DNA of 64,000 bases, taken from NCBI RefSeq assembly GCF_029873635.1, contig NC_080426.1:58932673-58996672 (forward strand), read 5' to 3'. Both the position numbers and the translations under genes were made by a program. The stretch comes from Malania oleifera (lineage: Eukaryota > Streptophyta > Magnoliopsida > Santalales > Ximeniaceae). Shown here one piece after another: positions 44,630 through 57,066 of this stretch (positions within the stretch are counted from its first letter, which is position 1; each line of letters starts with the position of its first letter). The notes under the pieces are model-generated. The model was not told the origin of the DNA. It searched no databases and saw only the letters and a program-made list of their open reading frames with translations.

Positions 44630-46099
44630 CATGATAATGTAGCACAATTATGTGCATCATTCATTATACTTTCATGTACGACTTCTTCTTCTTCTTCCCT
44701 TTTCTTGTTTGAATCATTTTTTATAGTTCTTTTGTTGTTATTTGCCTTGCTTTCATCATCCTAATAATGTAATTTTCATTGATACTTTCATTAAAAATAA
44801 AGATTATTATTTGATAAAAATATATATTCTGTGAATTTAATTTTATTAATAAATATTCCTAAAATATTATGCAGTGGTTTGTATCTTGAATTAGAAACTA
44901 TTGCATTATGTGTTGTATTGATTATTTGAGAGATTTCTATAGAGAAACTACTTTAGCCACCTCTCTTCCGAAAAACGCATGTCGTCATAATGCATGAATC
45001 CACTTCAAGAGGGAAAAGGAGCCAACTACTTCGACCCAAGTGGTGACCAAGGGAGTGTAAAATGAGATAACGAGTTTATAAGTTCATTGGCATCGTCTAG
45101 GTACGTGTGGTTATATCACTTTTGATTAATTGGTCTCTAAGCTAAAATCTTTCTCCAAAAGGTCTACGTACCGATAAGGTAGGGTGTGAGATTATGGTTA
45201 TACGAGGGGATAAATTACTATCTCAAGACACTTGTGCATGACTAGTCAATTATTACCTCCAAATCAATTCAATGATTCATGACTCAATTTCTCTTCCATG
45301 CTTATCTAAGCAAAAGCCTTAAAGTGTTGCACAATTTCATAATTACCTTGTGAATCCCAAAAGCGATCCATGGTCCCTTTCCAGCTCTAATTTATTGGTC
45401 TTAATTTCAAGTTTCACAATTTCCAAACATTAATGTACACAGAATAGTAGGCAAATTACATAACAATTGCCTATATAATGACCAAGTCAATTCATAGTGA
45501 TTGAACTAAGCAAGCCATCCCTTAGAACTTGGTAGGTAAGATTTGAAACTCTTGGTTCTTGTCATAGGAAATTCACACATGCATGGAAGATGATAAAGAG
45601 AAAAAATGGGTACGAGGTGCCACCCTAATGCAATGAGGTTTAGAAATTAAGATAGATAGGCTATTTGGATCTTTTAGGAGAGCTAGAGAGGTGGTGCGTT
45701 TGATCTTCAGACACAAGTCCATGGGGTTTAGGTAGCCACGTCTATAATGAAGGTAGGTTGCCTTGAACTACTTAATTGGGTCACTGAAAGATTATTTATT
45801 GTTGAACAAATGTTCTCACTCATTCCTTGTTTGAACATGTTTAGGGCCAATGGAAGGTTATTATTGTTGAGCAAATGTTGTTGTTCATTCTTAGTTTGAA
45901 CATGTTTTTGAGAGTTGAATGAGAACAATATCAAATTGGATTGTGGGTCTTCTTTCCTAACTTTTTTTTGTTTCGAGAAAAATAAAACAGAGGATGATTG
46001 CAACAATGTTAAAAAAGGAAGTTCAGTAATTTGAGGAAAAAACATAGGGATAGTAAGAAACGAGAATGACACCACAAATGAAAATACCAATTACAATAA
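44630..46099. other. 3' untranslated and intergenic DNA
   Basis: AATAAAG/AATAAT signals at about 44760-44805 are candidate polyadenylation signals for the wax ester synthase. The rest has no convincing gene. Minus-strand frames at 45728-46242 are short, lysine- or phenylalanine-rich and without family resemblance. Confidence 0.5.
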
Positions 46100-46424
46100 G
46101 GGCAAAAGATACTAACCATATTTGTGATTTGGAAAAAAGATAACAGCCTCCTTGAAGTTTCAAAAGTCCTATTTGCCTCCCATAAGGTTCCAAAGATGTC
46201 ACTGACATCTCTTGACATTTGATTTTTAAGACACTTATACACCTCAAAAGACTTGTCTTTTTACAAAATATAAGGGCTACATTGGTGTTTTCTTAGCAAA
46301 CCTTAGGGAAGGTTTCTAGAATTCTTGAAACCTTAAAAAATTAAAGGTCTTTATAATTTTTAAATCTTAGGAGAAGTTAGTGCCTATTTGCCAAACCACG
46401 GGAGAGATGAGTGTCTTTTACCCT
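46100..46424. mobile_element. Putative MITE (325 bp)
   Basis: Terminal inverted repeat AGGGCAAAAGATACT pairs with AGTGTCTTTTACCCT at the right end with two mismatches. AATA flanks both sides (46096-46099, 46425-46428) as a possible target duplication. No coding sequence. Superfamily not assigned. Confidence 0.5.
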
Positions 46425-46960
46425 AATAATAAAGATAATTATTTGCGGACAACAAATGTTGGAATTGGTGTATTCCCAAGAGGGGGGTGAATTGGAAGTT
46501 TAAAACTTTCTTCCGATGTATAACTAATCTAATAGCAGTATACCATAACCTAGGGTTTGTCTAGAACAAATACCAATTACCCAACAAGAATTTAACTAAG
46601 TAGATAATCAAGGCAAGTACAACATGCTCAGTTTATCCCAAACATTCACAATATTTAAATCATGTACAAATTCATAATAAACAAACATGTGTAGGAAATC
46701 AAAGTGCTGGAATTTAAGAGCAAACATAAGATATGTTATCAGGGTTCGGCTAATACTGCCTACATTCCCTCCGCAACTCGTAAGCCCGAGGATTCCACTA
46801 ATGCTCACTTAACGGGTAGAGCGGCACCGAATACAATATTAGGTCAAATTTACCAAAACTGACCTCAACCTTTACAAACTCTCCTTATGGGATAGAGAAG
46901 ACCCACCTCAGGCCACGCCTGAACTACAACAAATAATCAAATAATTTCGTGTACAATTCC

Positions 46961-49043
46961 GGATATAGTTGGTGCAACCCCAAGAGGGGGGGGTGAATTG
47001 GAATTTAAAACTTTTTCCTAGGTTTGACCTAAATAGCAGCAATACATTCACAACCTAGGGTTTTTCTATGCAGTTCCAAATGCGCAGATAAATATAACGA
47101 GCAGAAATTAAAATTATACGAAACATTCACCAACTATAACATACATATGAAGGAATGTAAATTGTAAAAAGATAAAGAGTGCACACGAGATATGTTATCG
47201 GGGTTCGGCCAACCGTGCCTACGTCCCCACCTCTAGCTCGCAAGCACGAGGATTCCACTAATAGCTCACTTAACGGGTGGAGCGGCACCTAATACAACCA
47301 GGTCAATTAGCATAGGGCTAACCTCAACCTTTACAAACTCTCCTTGTGGGGCGGAGAAGGCCCTAGGTCAAATTCACAGGGCTGACCCCAACCTGATCCT
47401 TCCGGGCTAGATCAAACCCCCTCAGGCCACGCTTGGAAATACAACAATATGTTTCACAAAGTAACCGGTATAGTGATTATGCCTCTCAAGTAAAACAAAT
47501 ATGTACCCAAAACGCACAATATAATCAATTAACCACACATCAACAATGTAAGAAATGTAAGTTCAGTGATGTGTATTTTTGTGCAAGTCACACTCAATAA
47601 GATATGATTACTGATATGCTTAAGAGTGTTCTAATCAAGCTATTTCTTTGAAACTAGATATATCAAATCTCAATACTAGATTAGAGTTTCAAAGATGCTG
47701 CAAACAATAATCAAACCAACTCATTATTATTTTTCTCGATAAAATAGGCACAAGAGTTGTTTGAAAAATTATAACTTGTAAAATCCTTTGCACACAAAAT
47801 TATAGTTATAGGAATCTTGCAATGACAATGCAAAGATCCTTAAACTAATAAGTTTTTCCCAACACTAGATTTATCAAAGAAAACTTGTGGGAAAACTTTT
47901 TCTTAACTCTCAATATCAAAATCAACCAATAAACAATACAAATGAGAGTTATAAGCAATATGAAATAATGTATAAACACTCTAAGCACTCTCACTACACT
48001 TAGTTAATCAATTAAATCAAAGTTGTAGAGTGTATGGAGGTAATATGAGCAAAAAGGGTTTGGAAAATTTGAGAGAGTTTTTGGCTTAATCCTATTTGCT
48101 AATCCACACTTAATCTTGACAAATGAACCCCTATATATAGAAAAAGGGTAAATTATGACCGTTGAGGGACACACAGGGTATTCTTAAATTTGTTTAAAAA
48201 GGTTTAGTAAAATTAACCATGTTTACTTAATTTTAACCCCGGTAAGAAATAATTTAACCTACAAGATTTGGGTGGCTGAACCAAGGTTCAGTCGCCCATT
48301 CATCTTGAAATGCCCATTTTAAATAGTTCGGTCACCTGTGCGTAGGTTCGGTAGCCCGAACAAAAGTCAGAAACATTTGTTCGAAGGTTCGGGTGCCCGG
48401 TCCTAGGTTCGATTAACCAAACCAGCTAATTCAGTCGCCCGAGCCCTATTTTGAACATAATCGTGCGGGTACCCGGGTAGTTGAAAAGGAACCTGACATA
48501 GGTTTGGGTGCCCGAGGGAGATACGCTCAAAATATGTTCGGTCATCCGAAGTATGGCCAAACTGTTGACTTCTCAACAGTTCAGGCACCCGAGGTGATTT
48601 GTTCACTTAGGTTCGGTTGCCCGAGCTCTCTCATAGTTTCCCTATTTTGTCCAATTTTATTTCAATTCTTTCCCCTGATAATGTAAGTGATTATGGGGAA
48701 TTTGTGTTCAATGTGTAGGAATCTAGGGTATTTTCAAGTCTTTTCCTTTTTCAAGGATGCCCTAAAGTCATTCGGTCTTTATGGTCAAACTACGGTTTTT
48801 TTGAGCTTACAATTACCAACATGCATGACATGCAAAGATTATTGCAGACCAATATCATAATTACTATTACAAACTCAAAAACATTACAACAAGAAATAAA
48901 TGTGTTGGGGTCTTCACTTCTTTTCAGGTTGCCGCATGCCATTATATAAACTTATCAGTGAGAACTTGCACACAAACTTGGCAACCATCAAATACCAAAG
49001 TATTTTTCATTATCAAAACTGGAAATGACTCATAGAGTCAATA
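46961..49043. mobile_element. LTR-like element (probable solo LTR), inserted into its own relative
   Basis: Begins GGATATAGTTGGTGC (first base changed from T) and ends GAGTCAATA. The flanks ATTCC (46956-46960) and ATTTC (49044-49048) look like a target duplication with one change. Homologous to 13763-16046 through the GGTTCGGCC block (47200-47290) and the terminal TTCATTATCAAAAC segment. No coding sequence. Confidence 0.65.
48270..48632. repeat. Cluster of about 12 GGTTCGGxxGCCCGA-type motifs
   Basis: Variants include GGTTCGGTAGCCCGAAC, GGTTCGGGTGCCCGG, TTCAGTCGCCCGAG and GGTTTGGGTGCCCGAG, separated by 15-40 unrelated bases. They occupy the same relative place in the element as the GGTCGACC cluster in 13763-16046. 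Confidence 0.8.
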
Positions 49044-49655
49044 ATTTCAATGCTTCTAACTCAAGCAGATTTGTACAATATTATGATCTAAAATATATGA
49101 ACTCACAAATGATAAGAACTAATGCTCAAGTGAGATCCAATATGTGAAATCTCTAAGATGTATGAGTGTATGTATATGTGAGAGTACAACCTTTGATTCA
49201 AGATATTATATTCAACGAAGAAATAATCAAAGGAAGTTTAACACAACCCAAATTAAATATCTCAAAGATTGTTTATAAAATAAGTGTGAGAGATATTTGA
49301 AACTAGCTTGTTGAAAAATATATTTCACAATGGCACAAAACAACAAGCCCTTGAATCTTGCAACCAAGATGCAAGACACACAAACTCTAGAGAGTTTTCC
49401 TTAAAGAAGATTTATGATTTAAATTTCCAAAGAAAACTCAAGCTTACTCTCAATAGATAAATATCAATCAAACAAATTGAGAGTGTAAGCTAAAATGAAC
49501 AACCTCCAAAATATTCTTACCAAAGGAATTTTAGCAAGAAGAACAAGCAAGAATAGGGTTTTTGGCTTGTAAGAGGTGAAAACAGTATTTGGAGTTTTAG
49601 AGAAATTGTGTTAATTATATTTGCTATTCTCCCGCTAAACTAGACAAATAAGGGG

Positions 49656-52600
49656 TGTAGACACAGTACTAATTTTTACTAGGCCTTCCTAAAAAAACCT
49701 GATATAGTATAGTTGACTTTAAACCAAATTAAAGTGTCAATTGTTTCAGTTTTGAGTCCTTTTCAAAATTGAAGTCCCATTTTAAAAAAATCAGTCTTCC
49801 CAAAATAATTTTGCAATTTCAAGTCGAGTCCTGGTGTTTTAGGAAAAAAGTTTTTCAAATCCTTTATATTCTAGTTTTAAGCGGGTTTTTCATAAAATTT
49901 ATTTGCAATATGAATCTCCTTGGTTGAGGACCCCGGATTCCAAAATTCATCCCTACCACCCTTTTGGAAATAATAAGTTCTAAACATTTAGTCTTGGTAT
50001 TTTAGGAAAATTTTCATTTCTACTAAAATTCTCAGTTATAGTCCTTTTTAATCTAAAATTAAATTTTACTAAACCATTGAATTACAAAAATTAAACACTA
50101 TTTTATTGAAAGCTAAACTTTAATGTTTAATTTGTGAAATTAGTTCTTTAATTATATTTTTAATTGAGAGGGTCCTTTAATTTTAAAACCAAGATTTTGT
50201 TTTGATGCTAAGGTCATGTTGTAATAACCAAGTTCTTTTAAGTCAAAATTGGTCAACCAATTTTAGAGTCAAAATTGAAAAGTCCCACGCACATTATATT
50301 AGGGGGTGGCAGGACACGTGCAGTAGATGTACACGCAGGAGTGTTACAGTGTACAAAACCTGGAGGTACATGCAGGTTACAGTAACAAAAAAAGAAAATA
50401 CAAAAAATAATAAATATAAAATACAAATAAAAATTCCATGATCTCCAATCCATATCTGCCACCTGGATCTTCCAGGGACCTGTGCACAGAAGAAACAACA
50501 GAAAGGGGGTGGTTAGCTGGAAGTTCAAAGAATGAAAGAAAAATGGAAAAGCACATGCACAAGACAAAATTGGTTATTGAAATATTCCCTGCCAGCGTAG
50601 GGAATAAAGGCATTCTGTTAGTAAATTTGGCGCCATGAGGCCACCCAGACTTCTTATAAATAGGGAATCAGAGCATATTGGAAAGCCACTGGAGATAATA
50701 TAGAGACACTCTGCAAAAATAATGAGAAGTTAGAGAGAAGCAAAGGCACCCTGCCAAATAGAGAAAAATAGAGAGTGAGTTCTGTCAAGATAGAGAGCAG
50801 AGAGAGAGTCTGCCAAAGCAAAGGAAACAAGGGAAGGGTGAGAATAGGTGTGAGCTCCGTAGCACACGGTGTAGGGAGAAGAGGAGAAGAACTTGCAGAA
50901 TTCAGAGCACAGAAGGTAGAAGGAACTAATTTAAAACTAGGTTCCAGAATAGATAATTAGATGAGGGAGTAGTGAAGAAGAAGGAGAAGAGAGGCCAAGG
51001 TAAAATCCCCATATCCTTTTTGTTTTTTTCATTTACTTATTTCAAGTCATGCTGCGAATTGTGTGCGCAATGTGAACACGGGTACCCCCTGCTCTCAGGT
51101 CTCGGACTTGAGCTCAGACTCGGACTTGGTCCCTGACCCGGGTTTGGATCTGTCTGCCCCTTTTAGCTCATTGACTTTGGGCCACGTTTTAGAATCCATT
51201 TGGGCTTGTTTGAGTTTTTTAAAGTCCTTTGGGCTCTGTTTCTCTTTTTAAAATCCATGTGGTCCGGCTCGTTTTAAAAAACAGCACGGGCCTTGTTTTA
51301 AAGAAATGAGCGGGCCAACCCATTTTAAAAATAAACCTGGGCCTTGTTTTAAAGAAATGAGTAGGCCGACCCATTTTAAAAAATAGATCGGGCCTTGTTT
51401 TAAAGAAGTGAGTGGGCTTACCCATTTTAAAAATAAGTCAGACCCTGTTTTAAAGAAATGAGTGGGACAGCCCACTTAAATAAACCCAAGCCCACCTTGT
51501 TTTTCTTAAAACCACCTGGCCCAACATTTCCAGACCAAGCCCACTATAAATATGAACCAAACCCAAAGCCCAGTTTCACACGTATTAAGCCCACACGTGA
51601 TATAGCCATGTGGCTCACTCGGGGTCACCCGGGATCACACAACCCATTCGGATTGACTCGCCTGGTTCGACACACCCCAACTCACTGAGTAGAAGATGAG
51701 TCGACTCGTCTTACACCTGAACCCTAACCCTGGCAAACCAGAGGGCCTGAGATGTAGTTGTAAGCCAACCATAGAACACCATAAGCAACCACTATTCAAG
51801 CAGTCATTAAAAATTCAGAAAGAGAAAAAGGAGAAAGTAAAAATGGAGTTGGAAGAGAACTTATCCTTTTTTCGAACTTCGAGAGAACCTCTCCAAAGTC
51901 CATACCAAGCCATCCCCTTCAAAATCTTCAAGATACGTCTACTGTCAGCCCTCGGAGCACCTTAGATCAATCCAGATTTAATCACAGGGGGTTAAAGTGA
52001 AAGGAGAGGTTTCATGTGGTGTCTTTGGAAAGAGAAAAGACCTTATGGTTTCAAAACCTTAGGTCTTTCGGGGAAGTGACATGAAGAAGGAGTGAGTTTT
52101 AGAGGAAATAATAGAGAGGGTGAAAGAGAGAAGAGAGAAATACAGAGGATGATAGAAGAGAGAGAGAGTAGGGGCGAGTTGCAGAAGAAACACTAAAGTT
52201 TCACCCATGAGGAAGAACAGAAGAGAGAGAGACTGCTGCGAGGGTGAGATGTGAGAAATGAAAAAAGAAAAAAATTTTGGCTTAAGTATCTTAAGCCTTG
52301 GAGCCGTCAGATGGCTGCACGTGGTATCCCCTAGCCCGTTCAATCAAATGTGATACGTGGCTCTCCATCCACCGTTGGGCTACACCCTCCCATTAACGGC
52401 CCGGATAAATTTGCACCTGATGAGCTATGTCCTTCCAACCGCAAACCGGCACGTGTCCGTCTTCAGTGGGCAATCAATACTTAAGGATCCCTTGGTTCCT
52501 CCACCGTCCGATCTCACCACCCATCAAGGGTTCAGATCACCTTTGGTCGAGAGCATTAAATGCTGCCATCTCCTCCCACAATGAAGCCCTACACGGTCCC

Positions 52601-54171
52601 CACTCAACGCCACGTGGCGATCCTGCTCCCTCGGCCAGATCCTAACCATTGATTGTTGCCCACATCCACGCTTTAGATTGCGACCACGTAGGCTTTCCTC
52701 ATCAGCCGTTTGATCTTTGATGCATCAACGGCCAAGGATTTGTGTGCATCAGAGAGCATTTAGTGTACCTATGCCTCTCATTGCGCTCGTCACCACGTGG
52801 CATGACCGTCTCCCGCACGATTAATGTGAACCTCCTTTATCCAGCTGTTCGACCCCACTCTCCCCACCACATGATCTGAGCTGGCATGGATGGTTCAAAT
52901 CACTCCGGAGCAATTGCCTGTCTGAATCCCGCACCCTTTGCATGTGTGGCAACCATCGCTCCTTCGCCTTTAATGCTAGACGACCCCCTGTCAGCCATGG
53001 GATCTTTGTCCCCATGAATGCTCAGGATCTTTCTGCGTAACAGGTCCATGCCAAGCGCCCCTAGCCACTCATGGTGCGACACCTGGACTGGCCTTGACCG
53101 ACCTTAAATTAGTCTCCCACTGGATCAGTCAACGTTTGATCGGTTCAAACCCCCCTAAACCAGTTTTCCACCGGTTCTTCTTTTTATTTTCTTGTTTATT
53201 TGTTTTAGATAAATAAAATTCATTCACAAACTCAGAAAAATTATCAAAAAATCTAGAAAATCAAGAAAATTTCTAAAAAAACATTTTAAGTTAGTTTTCA
53301 TTGTTAAAAATATTTCCTATTCTTAAAAAATCACATAAAGTACAAAAAATTCACAAAAATAAATTTTTAACCCAAGATTGTTCTTTTTACTTAGGAAAAT
53401 CACCAAAAAAAATTAGAAAATTTCGGAGAAAAATCTAAAAAATATATTTTGGCTCAATCCCTATTGTTTTTGCTTAATTGTCTTTATATTTTTTCAATTA
53501 AAAATTAGAAATCATGAATAATAGTTTTGAGATCAAAATTGCTTTCATACTAAAAAAAAACAAATCACATAAAAGTTCATAAAAATCATAGAAAAACATA
53601 AAAATTACATTTCAATAAGAAACTCATTTTTCATCCCCAAATGAATTCAAAACCTCCTAGAATATCACTTTTTCACAGATGAATCCTACAAATTTCAAAA
53701 ACCCTAGGAGCGTACTTTGTACCCTATTTTCTCGTTTTTTAAATCCCGATGATTGCATAGGGAGGCAATGAACTCTTCAGAGTATGATATGTCCCAATTC
53801 TGAGGGAATACCTACATAGTACCTTCATTTTTTCGATTTTTGGAGAGGAGTAATCTCAAAGGCTTATTACATTTAACTGGTAGGATAATCTTCAATTAAT
53901 CTAGTACCATTCGTGAGAATAGGCGTGTAGGAGGTTCTAATACCTTCCCCTCGCGTAACTGTACTCCCGAACCCGACTTTGGTAGCGCAAACCGATTCTA
54001 CCCCTAATTGGATAGTAGTCAAGTGTTCTAACCACACTTCAAAAGGTTAGTGGCGATTCCATCACACCATGTATTCCACAATAATATTCTTTTTTCAAAA
54101 TTCATGTCCATTTTTCCCAGTTTGCAGGTGCACTTGTGCCAGTGTTTTGGTGGGTTTAGGACGTTGTGACA
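49656..54171 (+). repeat. 5' LTR of the Tat/Ogre-like element (about 4.5 kb)
   Basis: Bounded by TGTAGACA and ...GTGACA next to the primer site. The TATA box TATAAATAG at 50655-50663 places transcription start near 50690. It includes a tandem block (51200-51480) and an unusually GC-rich stretch with several CACGTGG sites (52280-52810). Small frames within it are not convincing. It may hide an insertion, but none with clear ends is visible. Confidence 0.7.
51200..51480. repeat. Tandem repeat, unit about 46-50 bp, GGGCC/TTTTAAA
   Basis: Five to six units of the type GGGCCTTGTTTTAAAGAAAT then GAGTGGGCCGACCCATTTTA. They yield Phe/Lys/Thr-rich minus-strand frames that are artefacts. Related GGGCTTGG spacing occurs at 7260-7570 in the sister element. 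Confidence 0.88.
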
Positions 54172-54192
54172 GCTTGGTGACTTCACTGCGGA
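54172..54192 (+). other. Primer-binding site, Tat/Ogre type
   Basis: TTGGTGACTTCACTGCGGA follows the LTR end after two bases. It is a slightly altered form of the GGCGACTCCACTGGGGA site of the lineage. Confidence 0.7.
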
Positions 54193-54465
54193 TCTCGAGA
54201 GTCGAGCCAATGATTAATTGAGGATTATCCTTAAGCTTAAATCAAATAAGCCTTCTTGATAACTCCTTTCCATTTTGTACATGTTGTCCATACGATTGTT
54301 TAATTGCAGGAATTTTGTAAAAATTATGGTAACCATGATTAAATAAGTGGATACCTACCTTTAATCATGACTATTTTGTTGACTGAATAAGCATGATATG
54401 GCTTGTGGATATTTTTGTGATAAACATGTTAATGAATTTAGGGAAGAGAAAGTAGGATAAAAATA

Positions 54466-55290
54466 TGAGTTCACACACTCTCACGCCTTATACGTGAGCT
54501 TTCCCCACTAGGAATAGTCAGGAGTGTAATAGTGTTTGTTCCTTCGTAACTAAAGCTTGATGGGACCCGCCAACCACTCCGCTTAGTGCAAGCTTTGTCT
54601 GGACCTCTGTGAGGGAGGATTGAAGTTTAATATGGGGACTTGTCATCAATAAAGATTAGAACCTAACTACACACGATTACTTGCAGGACGCCCTCCCAAG
54701 GATAGAGCTTTGAAGAACCCAGTATGATAGACAAATCCACCTGGGTTTGGGACGGGAACCTCATCCTTCTCCATGTGGCTTGATCTAGTCCTTTGTATAT
54801 ACTTTGTGCCAGGTCATACATGCTGCACCCATCTCTTTGGTTAATTATAGTTAATTATGAATATTTTATTTCCATTACTATTTGAATAAGCATGAGTGAT
54901 TAAAATTTTGTTTCCATTTTTTGTTTGAATAAACATGTGGATAAATGTGGGGTAAAGAGTTTAGGCTAAAACATGAGTTCACACCCATTCACAACTCTAT
55001 ACCCGAGCTTTCCCTGCTAAGATTATAAAGGAATGTAATAGTTTTAGTCCCTTCGTGGCAGAGTTTGATGGGACCCATGAACCACTCCGCTCAGTGTGAG
55101 CTTTGTCTAGACCTCTGTGAGGTAGGATGAATTTTCAATATGGAGACCTTTTTTCGCTAGGGATTTGAGGCCAACCACACATGTTGCATTCTAAATCCTT
55201 CACCTAGGATAAAGACTCTGAGAATCCTGTATATACCTCACCCCGAGTTAGGACAGAAGCCACATCCTTTTCCACATGTTGTAGTATATG
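54466..55290 (+). repeat. Leader block in two tandem copies (period about 513 bp)
   Basis: GAGTTCACAC ... GAGCTTTCC ... GATGGGACCC ... AACCACTCCGCT ... ACCTCTGTGAGG occurs at 54468-54630 and again at 54981-55130. Each copy is followed by a CATCCTTCTCCA- or CATCCTTTTCCA-type segment. The sister element at 7600-7990 has one copy. Confidence 0.8.
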
Positions 55291-55659
55291 TCTTTCATAC
55301 ATATGTCTAGAAAATGTTGTGTGTTGTACTTTCTACATCCACTTAGGCATCCTTATCACTTGGCCAATATTACAGAAAAAGCCCATTTCATTCATAGAGT
55401 CAAATTTTATCTCTGAAGACACCTCGTCAAGAAGGAAAACAGATTATTCCTAAGATCATTAATGAATGGAGTTTTTCCGAAACCTTGGCCAAATGATTGT
55501 TTAGGTTGCATTACATGCATACATGCATGCATGTTGTTCTCTGATAAGTCAGTAATCTTATTCCAACTTCCTAAAAAATCAGGTCAAATCAAAACCTAGA
55601 ACTTCAACATTGATCCCACCTCAGCCCACCTTTACAACACCAGGAGTAAAGTGAAAGTC

Positions 55660-57066
55660 ATGGCAGAGCAATTAGAAAGCCGCATCCTAGGCATAAAGCA
55701 AGGACAGAAGGAGTTGAGCAGTCAATTTAAAAGGATACCGGACTTGCTACTGAAAGAAGGAAAAATAGTTCAAGTGTAGGACAATGAAGTAGAAATGGAT
55801 CCCATCCATCCTCGAGGATTCACACATATTTATGGGCAATCATCTAAACCACCACAAGTTATCCTAGAGATCCCACCGCTGAGTGCAGCCACCTTTATCC
55901 CAATGGTGCCAATATCAGGAGTTGAGATGTCTCCGTTAATGACGGCAGATGTGGGTGCAGGCAAGACCGTAGCAGAATACCACAATGACGTACTCAAGGA
56001 GCAGTTAAGAGCTATAGAAGGGACCTATGTGTCCAACTATATCAACCCTGTGGATCTATGCTTGGTGCCCAAGGTGGTCCTTCCACCTAAGTTCAAGGTG
56101 CCCGAATTTGAAAAGTTGGACAGGACCCAATATCCTCAGACCCACTTGCGGCTGTACTGCCAGGCAATGGCCGCATACTTTGACAATGAAAAGTTAACGA
56201 TGCACTATTTTAGGAGCAGTTTAACTGGAACGATGGCCAAGTGGTATATCCATCAAGATAGAACACAGATCTGCACATGGGGAGATTTGGCTACTGCTTT
56301 TGTAGTTCAGTACCGACACATCATGGACATGGCGTCAAATCAGATGGCCCTATTGGAAATGAGGAAGAAGTCTACTGAGACCTTTAAAGAATATGCCTAC
56401 AGATGGCAAGACTTGGCAGTCCAAGTTGACCCCTCGGTAGGTGACCAAGAAGTTATTTCCCTGTTTGTTAGTACACTGAAAGACCCCTACTGAGGACATC
56501 TTCAGGGAGCAACTCCCTATGACTTCATGGACACCGTGGCCATATGAGTTAGGATTGAGGCCAGCATCAAGGTGGGCCTAGTCAAGGATAGTGGAAATGA
56601 GACTGGTCCGGGCAAAAAGTGGATAGGTAGGAAGAAGGATGAGGAAGCTCAAATGGTTCAGGAGTGTTATCATTAGGGAGGTAGAAATCAGTGACCTAAG
56701 AAAAATTTTGTTGTCAAACCCACCATTAATTAGATTGCACATACAGGTGTGAGGCCTCAAATGGTTCCTCCCGAGCCTATCCCCACCCATCCAATTAACC
56801 AAGCACAAGAAAAGGGTATCCAAAGGAACGTCAGGAAGATAGACCCCATTCCAATGACATATTCGAACTTATTCTCTCAATTGAAAGAGTATAACATGGT
56901 GTCAACCATTTTGGGGACTCCGATTTTACCCCCTTTCCCGCATTGGTACGACCTAGAAGCCCAATGCACATATCATGCCAACGCTATTGGGCTCACCATC
57001 GAGCGCTGGTTGGGCTTTCAAACACAAGGTACAAACGCTGAGGGATGTGGGGTCGTTGCATTTTGA
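55660..57066 (+). pseudogene. Tat/Ogre-type gag pseudogene
   Basis: A single frame from the ATG at 55660 (MAEQLESRILGIKQG) can be followed for 469 codons with about six in-frame stops. They include TAG near 55777, TGA at 56491, and TAG/TGA codons at 56540-56735. The capsid-like core is clear: PPKFKVPEFEKLDRTQYPQT, then CQAMAAYFDNEKLTMHYFRS, SLTGTMAKWY and FKEYAYRWQDLA. The C-terminal part PIPMTYSNLFSQLKEY and WYDLEAQCTYHANAIG corresponds to the family's metal-binding motif, but its distal His and Cys are Leu and Trp. Gag would package the element RNA. This copy cannot make it. Confidence 0.88.

Larger units (their letters stand above)
46457..49655. mobile_element. LTR-like element, interrupted by two insertions, right end not seen
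   Basis: Starts TGTTGGAATTGGTG and carries the family's opening CCCAAGAGGGGGGTGAATTGG segment and GGTTCGGC...CACTTAACGGGTAGAGCGGC block (46743-46830). It is cut at 46960 by a second family member and resumes at 49049. It then runs to 49655, where the Tat/Ogre-like element starts. The remainder must lie beyond that element. Confidence 0.65.

Noticed and set aside
45007-45055. Sequence CCCAAGTGGTGACC resembling the edge of the SINE at 31905-31920
   Set aside because: Only about 15-20 bases agree, which is too little to call a SINE fragment.
45728-46242. Minus-strand frames of 74-120 codons downstream of the wax ester synthase gene
   Set aside because: They have low-complexity composition and no family resemblance, and partly overlap the putative MITE.
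51219-51475. Frames with repeated THFFKTRP-type units
   Set aside because: They are by-products of the 46-50 bp tandem block in the LTR.
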